This document shows positions 53,323 through 61,304 of a DNA stretch of 64,000 nucleotides, piece after piece. The notes under the pieces are model-generated. The model was not told the origin of the DNA and did not search any database. It was given only the letters and a program-made list of their open reading frames with translations. The DNA comes from Clostridium sp. AM34-11AC (GTDB lineage: Bacteria; Bacillota; Clostridia; Lachnospirales; Lachnospiraceae). Both the position numbers and the translations under genes were made by a program. How positions within the stretch are numbered: the first letter of the stretch is position 1; the number at the start of each line of letters is the position of its first letter. The stretch spans positions 62,001 to 126,000 of the forward strand of contig NZ_QWGL01000005.1 of assembly GCF_003435375.1 (NCBI RefSeq), read 5' to 3'.

Positions 53323-54234
53323 TCAGTCTTTCTTCATCAGCTTTACCATAACAGCCTTCTGCGCATGCAGGCGGTTCTCTGCCTCATTGAAGATCTCGTC
53401 GGCATGTTCCTCGAAGACTTCCTCAGTGATCTCCTGTCCGCGGTATGCCGGGAGACAGTGCTGGACCATAGCGCCCGCGTTTGCGGCTGCGAGGAGCTGT
53501 CTGTTGATCTGGTAGTCCTTGAAGATTTTCTTTCTCTCCTCTTTCTCCGCTTCTTCTCCCATCGAAGTCCATGTATCTGTGATCAGAATATCCGCACCGG
53601 ATGCCGCCATAAACGGATCTGTCTCCAAGGCAAACTTATCGCCGTAGCCCTTCGTGAAATCAAGGACAGCTCCGTCCGGCTTGTATCCGTCCGGTGTCGC
53701 GACCGCCACGTTCATTCCGACCTTTAAGCCACCAACGATCAGGGAGTTTGCCATATTGTTGCCGTCACCGATGAAGCACATTTTGAGTCCGGAGAAGCTT
53801 CCGAACTTCTCACGGATCGTCATGAGGTCCGCAAGGACCTGACACGGATGACAGAAATCCGTCAGGCCGTTGATGACCGGGATGGAACCAAATTTTGCGA
53901 GGTCCTCCACTTCCTTCTGCTCGAAGGTACGGATCATGATACCGTCAAGGTATCTTGACAACACGCGGGCAGTATCCTGAACCGGCTCTCCACGGCCGAT
54001 CTGCAGATCTCTGGAGGACAGAAACAATGCATGTCCACCCAGCTGATACATTCCTGTCTCGAAGGAAACCCTCGTTCTTGTGGAGGATTTCTGGAAGATC
54101 ATTCCGAGTGTCTGTCCCTTTAAGAGTTCGTGCGGAATGTTGTGCTTTCTCTCATATTTTAACTGGTCTGCCAGATCCAGAATTCCGGTGATCTCCTCTG
54201 TGCTGAGATCCAGTAATTTTAATAAATGATTCAT
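53323..54234 (-). CDS. argF: Ornithine carbamoyltransferase
   Basis: 303-residue cytosolic enzyme making citrulline from ornithine and carbamoyl phosphate. STRTR loop (FQKSSTRTRVSFE), HPCQVLADLMTI, the ornithine-binding DTWTSMGEE, and HCLPAYRG. The ATG overlaps the argD stop as ATGA. Last gene of the operon. A biosynthetic role is favoured by context; no arginine deiminase genes are visible. Confidence 0.95.
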   Translation of the reverse strand: MNHLLKLLDLSTEEITGILDLADQLKYERKHNIPHELLKGQTLGMIFQKSSTRTRVSFETGMYQLGGHALFLSSRDLQIGRGEPVQDTARVLSRYLDGIMIRTFEQKEVEDLAKFGSIPVINGLTDFCHPCQVLADLMTIREKFGSFSGLKMCFIGDGNNMANSLIVGGLKVGMNVAVATPDGYKPDGAVLDFTKGYGDKFALETDPFMAASGADILITDTWTSMGEEAEKEERKKIFKDYQINRQLLAAANAGAMVQHCLPAYRGQEITEEVFEEHADEIFNEAENRLHAQKAVMVKLMKKD

Positions 54235-55415
54235 GATTCAAATACCCCTTTCATGGCCTCAAGTGCCTGATCGATCTCTTCATATGTAATAACAAGCGGC
54301 GGAAGCAGACGGATCGCGTCCGTTCCGGCTGTCAGGACGAGAACGCCCTTTTCCATAAGCTTTGCAACATATCCGGCACGCTTTTCCGGATCTACGATGA
54401 TGCCGAGCATGAGTCCCATGCCGCGGACATTCTTCACTGCCGGGGCGTGAAATCCCAGGACTTTTTCTTTGATGTAAGCGCCCTTTTCCTCAACCTCTTT
54501 TAAGAATTCCGGCTTCATCACCGTGTCGAGGACCACATTCGCAGATGCCGCGCTCACCGGATTCCCGCCGAAGGTGGAACCGTGGGTTCCCGGTCCCATA
54601 ACATCCGCGCAGGACTTCGCAGCCAGCACGCCGCCGATAGGCAGACCGCCGCCGAGACCTTTCGCCATGGTCACGATATCTGGAGCAATTCCGTACTGCT
54701 CATAGGCGAAGAGGCTTCCGCATCTTCCGATGCCAGTCTGAACCTCATCCACGATGAGCAGGATATCGTTCTCCTTACAGTATTTTGCCACACCCTGGAC
54801 AAATTCCTTATCGAGCGGCAGAACGCCGCCCTCGCCCTGGATCATCTCCATCATGACGGCACAGCAGGTCTTGTCTGCCTTCGCAGTCACATCAGCCAGA
54901 TCATTTGCCTTCGCGTAGGCGAAGCCTTCCGTGAATGGGAAGAAGTACTGGTGGAACTTCTCCTGGCCGGTTGCCTTTAAGGTTGTAACAGTTCTTCCAT
55001 GGAAGGACTGGATCAGTGTCACGATGGTGTTCCTTCCCTCGCCGTATTTATCGAAGGAATATTTTCTCGCGAGCTTGATGGCGCCCTCATTCGCCTCCGC
55101 ACCGGAGTTTGCAAAGAAAATTTTTCCCATCCCTGTGGCTGTCACGAGCTTCTCTGCGGCGCTCACCATGGGCTCCGTGTAGTAAAGGTTGGAAGCGTGC
55201 ATGAGCTTTTCCGCCTGTTTTGTCACGGCATTTACGATCGCCGGATTTCCGTGGCCTAAGCTGTTTACTCCGATCCCGGAGGTCAGATCCACGTACTTTT
55301 TTCCGTCGGCATCCCAGAGCGTCGCGCCTTTTCCCTGGTCAAGGACGATGTCGAACCGTCCGTATGTATGCATGATATATTCTGAATCTTTTTTCTTGAT
55401 CTCTTCCGCTGTCAT
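54231..55415 (-). CDS. argD: Acetylornithine aminotransferase
   Basis: 394-residue PLP-dependent class III aminotransferase. TSGIGVNSLGHGNP, FANSGAEANEGAIKLARKY, SFHGRTVTTLKATGQ, IVDEVQTGIGRCG, and TMAKGLGGGLPIG containing the PLP Lys. AGGAGG before the ATG at 55415 fixes the start; the ORF opens upstream at 55496. Coupled to argF by ATGA. Confidence 0.95.
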   Translation of the reverse strand: MTAEEIKKKDSEYIMHTYGRFDIVLDQGKGATLWDADGKKYVDLTSGIGVNSLGHGNPAIVNAVTKQAEKLMHASNLYYTEPMVSAAEKLVTATGMGKIFFANSGAEANEGAIKLARKYSFDKYGEGRNTIVTLIQSFHGRTVTTLKATGQEKFHQYFFPFTEGFAYAKANDLADVTAKADKTCCAVMMEMIQGEGGVLPLDKEFVQGVAKYCKENDILLIVDEVQTGIGRCGSLFAYEQYGIAPDIVTMAKGLGGGLPIGGVLAAKSCADVMGPGTHGSTFGGNPVSAASANVVLDTVMKPEFLKEVEEKGAYIKEKVLGFHAPAVKNVRGMGLMLGIIVDPEKRAGYVAKLMEKGVLVLTAGTDAIRLLPPLVITYEEIDQALEAMKGVFES

Positions 55416-55559
55416 ATCGTACCTCCTGTGGCAACTAATTCGGCAGATCCACGCTTTTTCCTGCGTTCTCTCTGCAAAAAACGTGTACTCTGGCACATTC
55501 CGCGCCGGATGCGTTTTCTTACAGGAACCTGCATCTTCACATGGATCTGCGTCTGCCTT

Positions 55560-56429
55560 TTATGAAAACATGGTTCCTACACCTTCATTTGTAAGCAGCT
55601 CGATTAAGATCGAGTGCGGCACACGGCCATCCTGAATGTTCGCGCGCTCCACGCCCTGACGGACACACTCCACGCAGCAGTTGACCTTCGGGATCATGCC
55701 GCCCTTGATGATGCCCTCCCTGACGAGAGACGGAACTTCCGAAACCTTCAGACGTTTGATCAGTGTGGATTCATCGGACGGATCTCTCAAAAGTCCTCTT
55801 ACATCCGTGAGCATGATCAGCTTTTTCGCCTTTAACGCGATGGCAAGCTTCTCAGCCGCTGTATCCGCGTTGATGTTGTAGTTGCAGGTATCGTCAATTC
55901 CTGCGGCAACACAGGTAACTACCGGGATATAGCCTTTTTCCAGCATATCAAGGACGATCTGCGGATTTGTCTTAACGATGTCACCCACATAGCCGTATTC
56001 CGTTCCGTCCGGATCGTTCAATTTGACTGCCTCAAACAGGCCGCCGTCCATTCCGCTTATTCCCACGCCTTTTCCTCCGGCATTTTTTAAGAGTGTTACC
56101 AGATTCTTATTGAGCTTTCCGCAGAGGACCATCTGGACCGCTTCCATCGTCTCTTTGTCTGTATAGCGCAGACCCTTGATGAATTTGGACTCTTTTCCGG
56201 TCTTCTTTAAAAGTTCCCCGATCTCCGGACCGCCGCCGTGGACGAGAACGACTTTCACACCCACGAGATTTAAGAGGACGATGTCACGGATGACCGCCTG
56301 CTTTAAATCCTCGTTGATCATGGCGTTTCCGCCGTACTTTACGACTACGATCTTTCCATTGTATTCCTGAAGATACGGGAGCGCCTCCACAAGGACGCCC
56401 GCTCTTGTCTCCGCTTTCAGATTTTCCAT
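55560..56429 (-). CDS. argB: Acetylglutamate kinase
   Basis: 289 residues. VVKYGGNAM near the N-terminus, VLVHGGGPEIGELLKKTGK, NADTAAEKLAIALKAKKLIMLTDVRGL, GGMIPKVNCCVECVRQGV: all of the amino acid kinase family. The start at 56429 follows AAAGGAG. In many bacteria with this longer N-terminal region the enzyme is arginine-inhibited; not determined here. Confidence 0.95.
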   Translation of the reverse strand: MENLKAETRAGVLVEALPYLQEYNGKIVVVKYGGNAMINEDLKQAVIRDIVLLNLVGVKVVLVHGGGPEIGELLKKTGKESKFIKGLRYTDKETMEAVQMVLCGKLNKNLVTLLKNAGGKGVGISGMDGGLFEAVKLNDPDGTEYGYVGDIVKTNPQIVLDMLEKGYIPVVTCVAAGIDDTCNYNINADTAAEKLAIALKAKKLIMLTDVRGLLRDPSDESTLIKRLKVSEVPSLVREGIIKGGMIPKVNCCVECVRQGVERANIQDGRVPHSILIELLTNEGVGTMFS

Positions 56430-56462
56430 AAATTTTCTCCTTTTTTCAGATTGCACCAAATA

Positions 56463-56501
56463 GAATCACGCGCCAAGTCTCACGGACGCTCGACTTGAAT
56501 T
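56463..56501. repeat. Truncated structured repeat, family C copy 3
   Basis: Only the last 39 bases of the family remain: GAATCACGCGCCAAG through GCTCGACTTGAATT, one base different from copy 2 over this stretch. It overlaps the argC stop codon and lies within the argC-argB transcript. Confidence 0.75.
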
Positions 56502-57438
56502 ATAAATTCAGTCCCGCTGTCTCCTCAAATCCCAGCATCAGGTTCATGTTCTCCACCGCCGCGCCGGAAGCGCCTTTTCCGAGGTTATCAAACAGCGCCG
56601 TGATGATCGTCTGACCTTCATGTCCATTGACGACCAGTTCCATGCTGTCCTTTCCCGCCATGGTTCCGGCGGCGATCATCGGATCCTCATATCCGAACGG
56701 ATGAACTTTTACGACCTTCTTTCCGTCGTAGTGGGCAGCCAGCGCCTCGTGGATATCTTTCGCTGTGGGATTTCCCTTTAACATGGAATTCTGCAGCATG
56801 ACGGTGACAGCCATTCCTTTATAATAGTCATCCACGATCGGGCAGAACACCGGAGGAACATCAAGTCCGCAGATCTTCTGCATCTCCGGGAGATGCTTGT
56901 GTTTGAGGCTCAGGCTGTAGATTCTCGGCGTGTTGTAGAGTTCCGGCTTCTCCGGGGACTCGTACTCCGCGATCATCTTCTTTCCGCCTCCAGAGTATCC
57001 GGTGAGGGAAAATACAGTGAGGGGCGTCTCCTTCGGGATCATTCCAGACGCCACAAGTGGATAGACCGGGATCACGAATCCTGACGCATGGCAGCCCGGA
57101 TTTGCTGTGAATTTTGCATGGACGACTGCATCTTTATGCATATCGGAAAGCTCCGGAATCCCGTATGCCCAGCCGGGTGCTGTACGGTGCGCCGTGGACG
57201 CGTCGATGATCCTCGCGGAATCCTTCTCCACAAAACTCACCGCCTCCTTCGCCGCCGCATCCGGCAGACAGAGGAAGGTGATATCCGCCGCGTTGATGAG
57301 TTTCTTTCTCTCATCCGGGTCTTTCCTCTTTGTTTCATCAATTAACAGGAGTTCAATGTCGTCTCTTGATGCAAGTCTGTCGTAGATCTGGAGTCCTGTG
57401 GTTCCTTCTTTTCCGTCAATGTATACCTTTGGCTTCAT
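56500..57438 (-). CDS. argC: N-acetyl-gamma-glutamyl-phosphate reductase (short, type 2)
   Basis: 312 residues, the shorter class of ArgC. Rossmann start KVYIDGKEGTTGLQIYDRL, catalytic Cys in KFTANPGCHASGF, HRTAPGWAYGIPEL, and YSGGGKKMIAEYE. The start at 57438 follows GAGGAG. First gene of argC-argB-argD-argF; argJ and argG/H are not present in the window. Confidence 0.94.
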   Translation of the reverse strand: MKPKVYIDGKEGTTGLQIYDRLASRDDIELLLIDETKRKDPDERKKLINAADITFLCLPDAAAKEAVSFVEKDSARIIDASTAHRTAPGWAYGIPELSDMHKDAVVHAKFTANPGCHASGFVIPVYPLVASGMIPKETPLTVFSLTGYSGGGKKMIAEYESPEKPELYNTPRIYSLSLKHKHLPEMQKICGLDVPPVFCPIVDDYYKGMAVTVMLQNSMLKGNPTAKDIHEALAAHYDGKKVVKVHPFGYEDPMIAAGTMAGKDSMELVVNGHEGQTIITALFDNLGKGASGAAVENMNLMLGFEETAGLNL

Positions 57439-57573
57439 AATTATTCTCCTCTCGCTCATAGATTGTTCTGGATCCCAGGTTCGTCTTCCACCCGCCGTGA
57501 ATTTGTGGGGTGTGTTACTGTTTACGCAAGGCGTGGACAGTAACCGGGGTGCAGATGGAAATCGTGAATATTT

Positions 57574-57591
57574 TTTGAATAATTTTGCATA
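57574..57591. promoter_or_regulatory. Candidate ARG box
   Basis: TTTGAATAATTTTGCATA matches 16 of 18 positions of the ArgR consensus WNTGAATWWWWATTCANW on the complementary strand. It overlaps the start region of the argC promoter, a position suited to arginine-dependent repression. Confidence 0.55.
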
Positions 57592-57620
57592 ATTATAACT
57601 CTATATGTATATTTATGCAA
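57592..57620 (-). promoter_or_regulatory. Promoter of argCBDF
   Basis: Minus-strand TTGCAT (57620-57615), 17-base spacer, TATAAT (57597-57592). Confidence 0.8.
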
Positions 57621-57663
57621 GTATTTTTTTGCCTTTTTACAGCGTTTTTATGAAACTTTCTTT

Positions 57664-57796
57664 GTAACTGTTCAGTAGGTCTGCGCACTTGCTACGCTGA
57701 CCGTAAGAAAACATAGGCTGGAGGGCAAAAATCCCATCAGCGAAGCTGATCTGGAATGGATTTTTGCGTGTAACTATGAAGGTACTGAATAGTTAC
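57664..57796. repeat. MITE-like repeat, family A copy 3
   Basis: 133 bp bounded by GTAACTGTTCAG and CTGAATAGTTAC, flanked by perfect 8-bp direct repeats CTTTCTTT (57656-57663 and 57797-57804). About 95% identical to copy 2 by eye; inner hairpin ATCAGC-GAA-GCTGAT. It sits just upstream of the argC promoter. Confidence 0.88.
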
Positions 57797-57823
57797 CTTT
57801 CTTTTATCATAATTTCCTGCTGC

Positions 57824-57884
57824 ACAAAAAGCAGAGGTTTCATGCACACGGATTCGTGCATTCGCAAAACCTCTGCTTCTTATC
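57824..57884 (-). terminator. Terminator of the Crp/Fnr gene
   Basis: AAGCAGAGGTTT and AAACCTCTGCTT form a 12-bp stem with an inner GCACACGGATTCGTGC hairpin; the minus strand continues CTTTTTGTG. Confidence 0.8.
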
Positions 57885-57995
57885 TGTTATTTCCCATACA
57901 CGGGAACATTCATATTATTTCGATTTTTCTTCCGCAATCTGTTCCGTCTCCGGATTTACAAACCGCCTTCCTGTCTTCTGACCACAGCCGTCCCT

Positions 57996-58652
57996 TTACG
58001 CGTATAAGATCTCTTCCAGTTCATCCGGCCTCAACAGACAGATCTCTCCGTCCCGCAGGGCGATAAGTCCCTGTTTTGTCAGACTTGCAAGTTCCCTGAA
58101 AAGGGAAGCGCGGCTGATTCCGAGGATCGATGCCAGTTCATCTCTGGAAACGTTCTTTCCAAACGCCCTGCCCTTATCCGGTTCCTCCAACAGGTACTGC
58201 ACCAGCTTCTTCTTTCCGGACTGCATGGTCAGGAACTCGATCCTCCGGATCAGAAACTGCATTTTCCGATTGCAGAATCCGGCATACCGGAGTGCCAGTT
58301 CACTGTTTTTCTCCATGACCGCCAGAAGCTGGCTTTTCGGCATCGTCGCCAATGTGGTATCCGTCCGACACCGGAGTACCGTCGGAAATTCCGTGTTCGT
58401 TAAGAGGTTCACCACCCCAAAACAATCCCCTTTTTCCAGTTGGGACAGCAGGATCTCTCTCCCATCAAGGGCGATGCTGTAAACGTCCATGCTGCCCTCC
58501 ATAATCAGGCCTAATATCTCCTCATTCTTCTGTCTGTCGCTCACGATCTGGCCTTTATGACAGTATTTTACCTGCATACCGGAAACCGGTAGATTGCAGC
58601 CGCCAAGCAGAGGGGACGCCTCGACAGCCGCCTTTATCTCTTCTTCTCTCAT
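57996..58652 (-). CDS. Crp/Fnr-family transcription regulator
   Basis: 218 residues: cyclic-nucleotide-like beta-barrel (about 15-120; LGLIMEGSMDVYSIALDGREILLSQLEKGDCFGVV), dimerisation helix, and a C-terminal helix-turn-helix (VSRDELASILGISRASLFRELASLTKQGLI). The key Arg/Ser cAMP-binding residues are not obvious, so the ligand may be something else. Cys residues at about 19 and 30 could in principle bind a cluster, but the FNR four-Cys pattern is absent. Divergent from the GTPase cassette. Confidence 0.87.
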   Translation of the reverse strand: MREEEIKAAVEASPLLGGCNLPVSGMQVKYCHKGQIVSDRQKNEEILGLIMEGSMDVYSIALDGREILLSQLEKGDCFGVVNLLTNTEFPTVLRCRTDTTLATMPKSQLLAVMEKNSELALRYAGFCNRKMQFLIRRIEFLTMQSGKKKLVQYLLEEPDKGRAFGKNVSRDELASILGISRASLFRELASLTKQGLIALRDGEICLLRPDELEEILYA

Positions 58653-58680
58653 TATGTATATCTCCTATGGTCCGTCATCG

Positions 58681-58696
58681 GTTAGCTATATCTAAC
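58681..58696. promoter_or_regulatory. Candidate Crp/Fnr operator
   Basis: GTTAG-CTATAT-CTAAC, inverted 5-mers separated by six bases, the spacing bound by Crp/Fnr proteins. It lies 28 bases before the regulator's own start and about 150 before the GTPase gene. Confidence 0.5.
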
Positions 58697-58846
58697 TCGA
58701 ATGATATCACAGCCGTCTTTCTTTTACAAGTCCCAAAATATACCGTCGACAGTCTCATCTGATACTGACGAAAATCACCACCCTCTGCTATGCTTTTTAC
58801 ACATTGTGAAACATGTTGTCCGGCCAGGACAGACAAAGGAGTTATA

Positions 58847-59551
58847 ATGCCAAAGCATGTATTTTTATTTTCCGGATCATCTGCAGTTGGAAAAACATCC
58901 ATCCTGCGGTATCTGATCCCTTTCTTAGAAAAAGGAGGAATGCGGACAGCCATCTGTAAAATCGACTGCCTGTCCTCCAACGATGAATCTGTATATAAGA
59001 ACCTCAATATCCCCACGGTAACAGGACTCAGCCGGGATATCTGCCCGGACCATTTTCTCGTATCAAATCTCCCAGAGCTCTGGGACTGGTGTGACTGCCT
59101 CGGGCGGGACTGCCTTCTTATCGAGACAGCCGGGCTCTGCCACCGTTGCTCTCCTGCGACAGAACTCTGTACCGCGGGATGTGTCCTGGACTGCACCGCC
59201 AGCAGCCACTCCCCGGAGCGCCTTGGTCCCATGGTCTCTGGCGCTGATTTCATTGTTCTCACAAAGATCGATATGGTCTCCCAGGCGGAGCTTGAGATCA
59301 TCGAATGGCAGCTAAAAAAATTAAATCCGGGTGCCAGGATTTTCCCTGCGGACGGTCTCGCCGGATACGGGACAGAATTTTTAGGGAGCTGGCTTTTGGA
59401 GCGGCCGGAAATTGAATCCCTGAAGGAAGACCGGCTCCGCCACACCATGCCCGCCGGAGTCTGCTCCTACTGCGTCGGTGAACAGCGGGTGGGATCCGCC
59501 TACCAGCAGGGTGTCGTCGGCAAGATCTTTCAAGGAGGTATCCGCAGATGA
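58847..59551 (+). CDS. Cys-rich G3E-type GTPase
   Basis: 234 residues. Walker A GSSAVGKT (10-17), ETAG (93-96) as the G3E/SIMIBI switch motif, and TKID (139-142) as G4. This places it near HypB, UreG and CobW, which deliver metals or cofactors. Thirteen Cys are present, clustered at 82-116 (WCDCLGRDC, CHRC, CTAGCVLDC) and as CSYC near the end, suggesting a metal or Fe-S site. AAAGGAG precedes the ATG. It overlaps the next gene as ATGA. The exact client is unknown. Confidence 0.75.
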   Translation: MPKHVFLFSGSSAVGKTSILRYLIPFLEKGGMRTAICKIDCLSSNDESVYKNLNIPTVTGLSRDICPDHFLVSNLPELWDWCDCLGRDCLLIETAGLCHRCSPATELCTAGCVLDCTASSHSPERLGPMVSGADFIVLTKIDMVSQAELEIIEWQLKKLNPGARIFPADGLAGYGTEFLGSWLLERPEIESLKEDRLRHTMPAGVCSYCVGEQRVGSAYQQGVVGKIFQGGIRR

Positions 59552-60300
59552 ACTTTGAATCTTTGACGATTCTACCAGGAACCAACAAAGCCGGGGAACC
59601 GGAACATTTTGCCCCGGTCACACTCCATCCCGGCGAGCTCTGTGCCATCGCCGGAAACACAGGGGCTGGAAAAAGCCGTCTCATAAAAGACATTGAGCAG
59701 CTTGTAAACGGTGACGGAATCAGCAGGCGGGGCATCCTCATAAACGATGTCCCGGTCACCCTGGCAGACCGCTCCAGCCTCTCGAAGGAACTCATCGCCC
59801 ATCTCTCCCAGAGCATGCGCTTCGTCCTGGATCTCAGCGTCCGGGAATTTTTAAAGCTCCACTGCCAGTGCCGGAACCATCCGGAGATCTCCCCGGATGA
59901 TGTGTTAGCCATGGCGAACCAGATCACGCCGGAGCCGGTTCTACCGGAAGAAAGTTTAAACCTCCTAAGCGGCGGCCAGACCCGGGCACTTATGATCGCC
60001 GATCTTGCCTGCATCTGTGACAGCCCTATCGTCCTCATCGACGAGATAGAAAACGCAGGAATCGACAAAAAAGCGGCGCTGCGGCTCCTCACCGACCAGA
60101 GCAAGCTTGTCCTCATCGTCACTCATGATCCCCACACTGCCCTGATGGCATCCACACGCCTCGCAATGAAAGGCGGGGAGGTCTGCCGGATCAGAAAGCG
60201 GACAGAGGCGGAAAAAACGCTTTATGCAGAGCTGGATGCTGCCTACGAGCGTCAGAAACATCTTCAGGAATTACTTCGACAAGGAGAAGAACTTTTATGA
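59548..60300 (+). CDS. Stand-alone ABC ATPase of the GTPase cassette
   Basis: 250 residues. Walker A GNTGAGKS (36-43), Q-loop Q88, signature LSGGQ (140-144), Walker B IVLIDE (161-166), switch His193 in THDPH. No permease gene is adjacent. It overlaps both neighbours as ATGA, so all three proteins are translationally coupled. A soluble role, like the ABC ATPase (A2) used in cofactor activation by methanogens, is possible but only an analogy; a distant permease cannot be excluded. Confidence 0.8.
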   Translation: MNFESLTILPGTNKAGEPEHFAPVTLHPGELCAIAGNTGAGKSRLIKDIEQLVNGDGISRRGILINDVPVTLADRSSLSKELIAHLSQSMRFVLDLSVREFLKLHCQCRNHPEISPDDVLAMANQITPEPVLPEESLNLLSGGQTRALMIADLACICDSPIVLIDEIENAGIDKKAALRLLTDQSKLVLIVTHDPHTALMASTRLAMKGGEVCRIRKRTEAEKTLYAELDAAYERQKHLQELLRQGEELL

Positions 60301-61304
60301 CAACCATCAGACTTTACTGGAACAATATCTGCGTCCTGCACCGGCAGGAGCTGCAATTTTTAAATGAGATCCGGGAGGAACTCAGAAAGGATGACATCGA
60401 CCTTGATATCACCTGCTTCGGTCTCGGATATGGCCGCCATATGTCCGACTATCTGAGGGAGAAAGATTCCGTCCTTCCAGATCTCGTGGTCTCCACGGAC
60501 CTGGAAGTATTTGAGGATGAGCGGATCTGGAACCGTTTTAGAGAGCATGGGCTTCTTCCATTAAAAGAGTTCTTCCCGGTAAAAGATATTCCGGAGCTTG
60601 GCGGACTCAAAAAAGCTTCCGCTCTCCTTCCCTATCTTGCGATTCCTCTCGTGTTTTACTCCGACGTGGAGCTTCTACGCCAGACCAGCATGGATGCCAG
60701 TAGCATTAACACTAATTTTTTCACAGGAACCGATGCAGACAGTGATCAAAGCATTTCTCTTAACCGGCTCGTTGAATCATCCTTTCCCCTCTCCTATGGT
60801 GGCATCAACAACTCTGCCGTAAAGACTGTCGCGAAGCTCACATGGGAATCCTTCGGTATGGAAACAGCAAAACATTTTCTTACTGCATCAAACGTTTTCG
60901 ACATGCCGATCCAGGCCTTTCATCAGGTTTCCATCGGTGCGTCACCTCTCGCCCTGGTTCCGTCCGTCTATGCGCTCCGGGCTGACGGCAAAAAAAATAA
61001 GGCCTATTGGCCTCTGGAAGGCGCTCCGGCAATCCCCTCCTATATCTGTGCGGGCACCTCGGTCCCGGAAGATGCCCTTTTCGCCGTTATAGAAAAGCTG
61101 CGCGGTCCGAGATTCAGCCACTTTTACACAACGAATGGATGTCTTTACAGCTGCGCTCCTGACGATCCACTGCCGGATCTCTCGTTCCTGGAAGGAAGCC
61201 GGACGAACCGGGGACTTCTCGTTCCGTCCGAATCATTCTTAAACTCCCTTCCCGCAGAAACTTTCTACAAAATGTATCACAGGGTGTTCCCAGCAGGCTC
61301 ATAA
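60297..61304 (+). CDS. Leaderless substrate-binding-protein-like protein
   Basis: 335 residues with no signal peptide or TM helix, so cytosolic. The pattern looks like a PBP class 2 fold: an opening strand-helix (IRLYWNNICVLHRQELQFLNEI), LPDLVVSTDLEVFED (ligand-loop-like), and a hinge region LPYLAIPLVFYSDVELL. Cys at about 12, 51 and the pair in NGCLYSCAPDD may be functional. I do not recognise a characterised family. Its 3' end overlaps sigK (convergent) by 28 bases. Confidence 0.6.
   Translation: MTTIRLYWNNICVLHRQELQFLNEIREELRKDDIDLDITCFGLGYGRHMSDYLREKDSVLPDLVVSTDLEVFEDERIWNRFREHGLLPLKEFFPVKDIPELGGLKKASALLPYLAIPLVFYSDVELLRQTSMDASSINTNFFTGTDADSDQSISLNRLVESSFPLSYGGINNSAVKTVAKLTWESFGMETAKHFLTASNVFDMPIQAFHQVSIGASPLALVPSVYALRADGKKNKAYWPLEGAPAIPSYICAGTSVPEDALFAVIEKLRGPRFSHFYTTNGCLYSCAPDDPLPDLSFLEGSRTNRGLLVPSESFLNSLPAETFYKMYHRVFPAGS

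Noticed and set aside
53170..53727. 185-codon plus-strand ORF over argF
   Set aside because: It runs through the arg terminator and the antisense of argF; composition is not protein-like.
57460..57663. T-box or other riboswitch upstream of argC
   Set aside because: No T-box sequence, specifier stem or terminator/antiterminator pair; promoter plus ARG box explain the region.
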